A stretch of 41,245 nt of DNA, taken from contig JAFXVJ010000046.1 of NCBI GenBank assembly GCA_017524615.1, positions 1-41,245 of the forward strand. The letters run 5' to 3'. The notes beneath the pieces were generated by a model. The model saw nothing but the letters and a program-made list of their open reading frames with translations, ran no database searches and was not told the origin of the DNA. Numbering within the stretch: position 1 is the stretch's first letter; the number at the start of each line of letters is the position of its first letter. The position numbers were made by a program, and so were the translations under genes. This stretch comes from Clostridia bacterium. Lineage in GTDB: Bacteria > Bacillota > Clostridia > Christensenellales > Aristaeellaceae. Below are positions 41,143-41,245 of this stretch, piece by piece.

Positions 41143-41245
41143 ATACTATACTCAAATTAAAATAGCAAGAAAAAGTAAAACGCTCCTGTCATCCCGAGCG
41201 GAGTGGAGCGAGAGCGGAACGAAGTCGAGGGATCTTTGAGAAACA
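41143..41245 (+). repeat. Family A miniature element, copy A3 (cut by window end)
   Basis: Starts ATACTATACTCAAATTAAAAT and continues through GTCATCCCGAGCGGAGTGGA, matching A1 and A2, but the right arm lies beyond the window. It abuts B4 with one base between them. Confidence 0.85.

Overview
The window looks like a chromosomal segment of a GC-rich (roughly 58-60 % by eye) anaerobic member of Bacillota/Clostridia, probably an uncultured gut or rumen lineage. Reasons: strong AGGAGG-type ribosome binding sites, consensus TTGACA/TATAAT promoters, a T-box leader on metG, LacI-controlled carbohydrate loci, rubrerythrin, and signal peptides of the form M-K-K-x-L-A-L-V-L-A ending in A-x-A-E. The genus cannot be named from the sequence alone.

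Layout. (1) 1-504: nested miniature inverted-repeat elements. (2) 505-10571: a sugar/polyol catabolic island on the minus strand (LacI regulator, RbsB-like binding protein, RbsA-like ATPase, RbsC-like permease, two Gfo/Idh/MocA dehydrogenases, a hexapeptide acetyltransferase), bordered by two divergently transcribed TIM-barrel isomerase/epimerase proteins, one of which carries a signal peptide. Together these suggest uptake of a sugar, inositol or glycoside followed by oxidation and isomerisation of a keto-sugar. (3) 10572-15774: another miniature element with flanking 57-bp direct repeats, a cytoplasmic GH3 glycosidase, murG, and a long gene-free stretch packed with palindromes. (4) 15775-18163: metG behind a Met-specific T-box. 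(5) 18514-25593: a secreted transglutaminase-like/LRR protein, then a carbohydrate locus (right-handed beta-helix hydrolase, F5/8-type protein, beta-phosphoglucomutase; divergent small secreted CIA30/CBM-like protein and a LacI regulator) controlled by two mirror-image 18-bp operators. (6) 26250-35485: housekeeping block rho-like, znuB, secreted propeller-like protein, znuC, recA, pgsA, J-domain protein, murA. (7) 35687-40836: rubrerythrin and the rhaB-rhaA-rhaD operon with a sugar nucleotidyltransferase. (8) 40837-41245: two more miniature elements abutting each other.

The most unusual single gene is the Rho homologue at 26250-28085. It keeps the N-terminal helical domain, the RNA-binding OB fold and the Rho ATPase fold, but the P-loop is destroyed, the catalytic Glu is Gln, the Q-loop is altered and the C-terminus is short. 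A long disordered insert contains seven Q-P-R-Q-E-Y-type repeats. It looks like a Rho-derived protein that can bind RNA but should not hydrolyse ATP. The second notable theme is two families of long-palindrome miniature elements (A, 232 bp; B, 162 bp) that share the same termini and appear flanked by TA, with one nested inside another.
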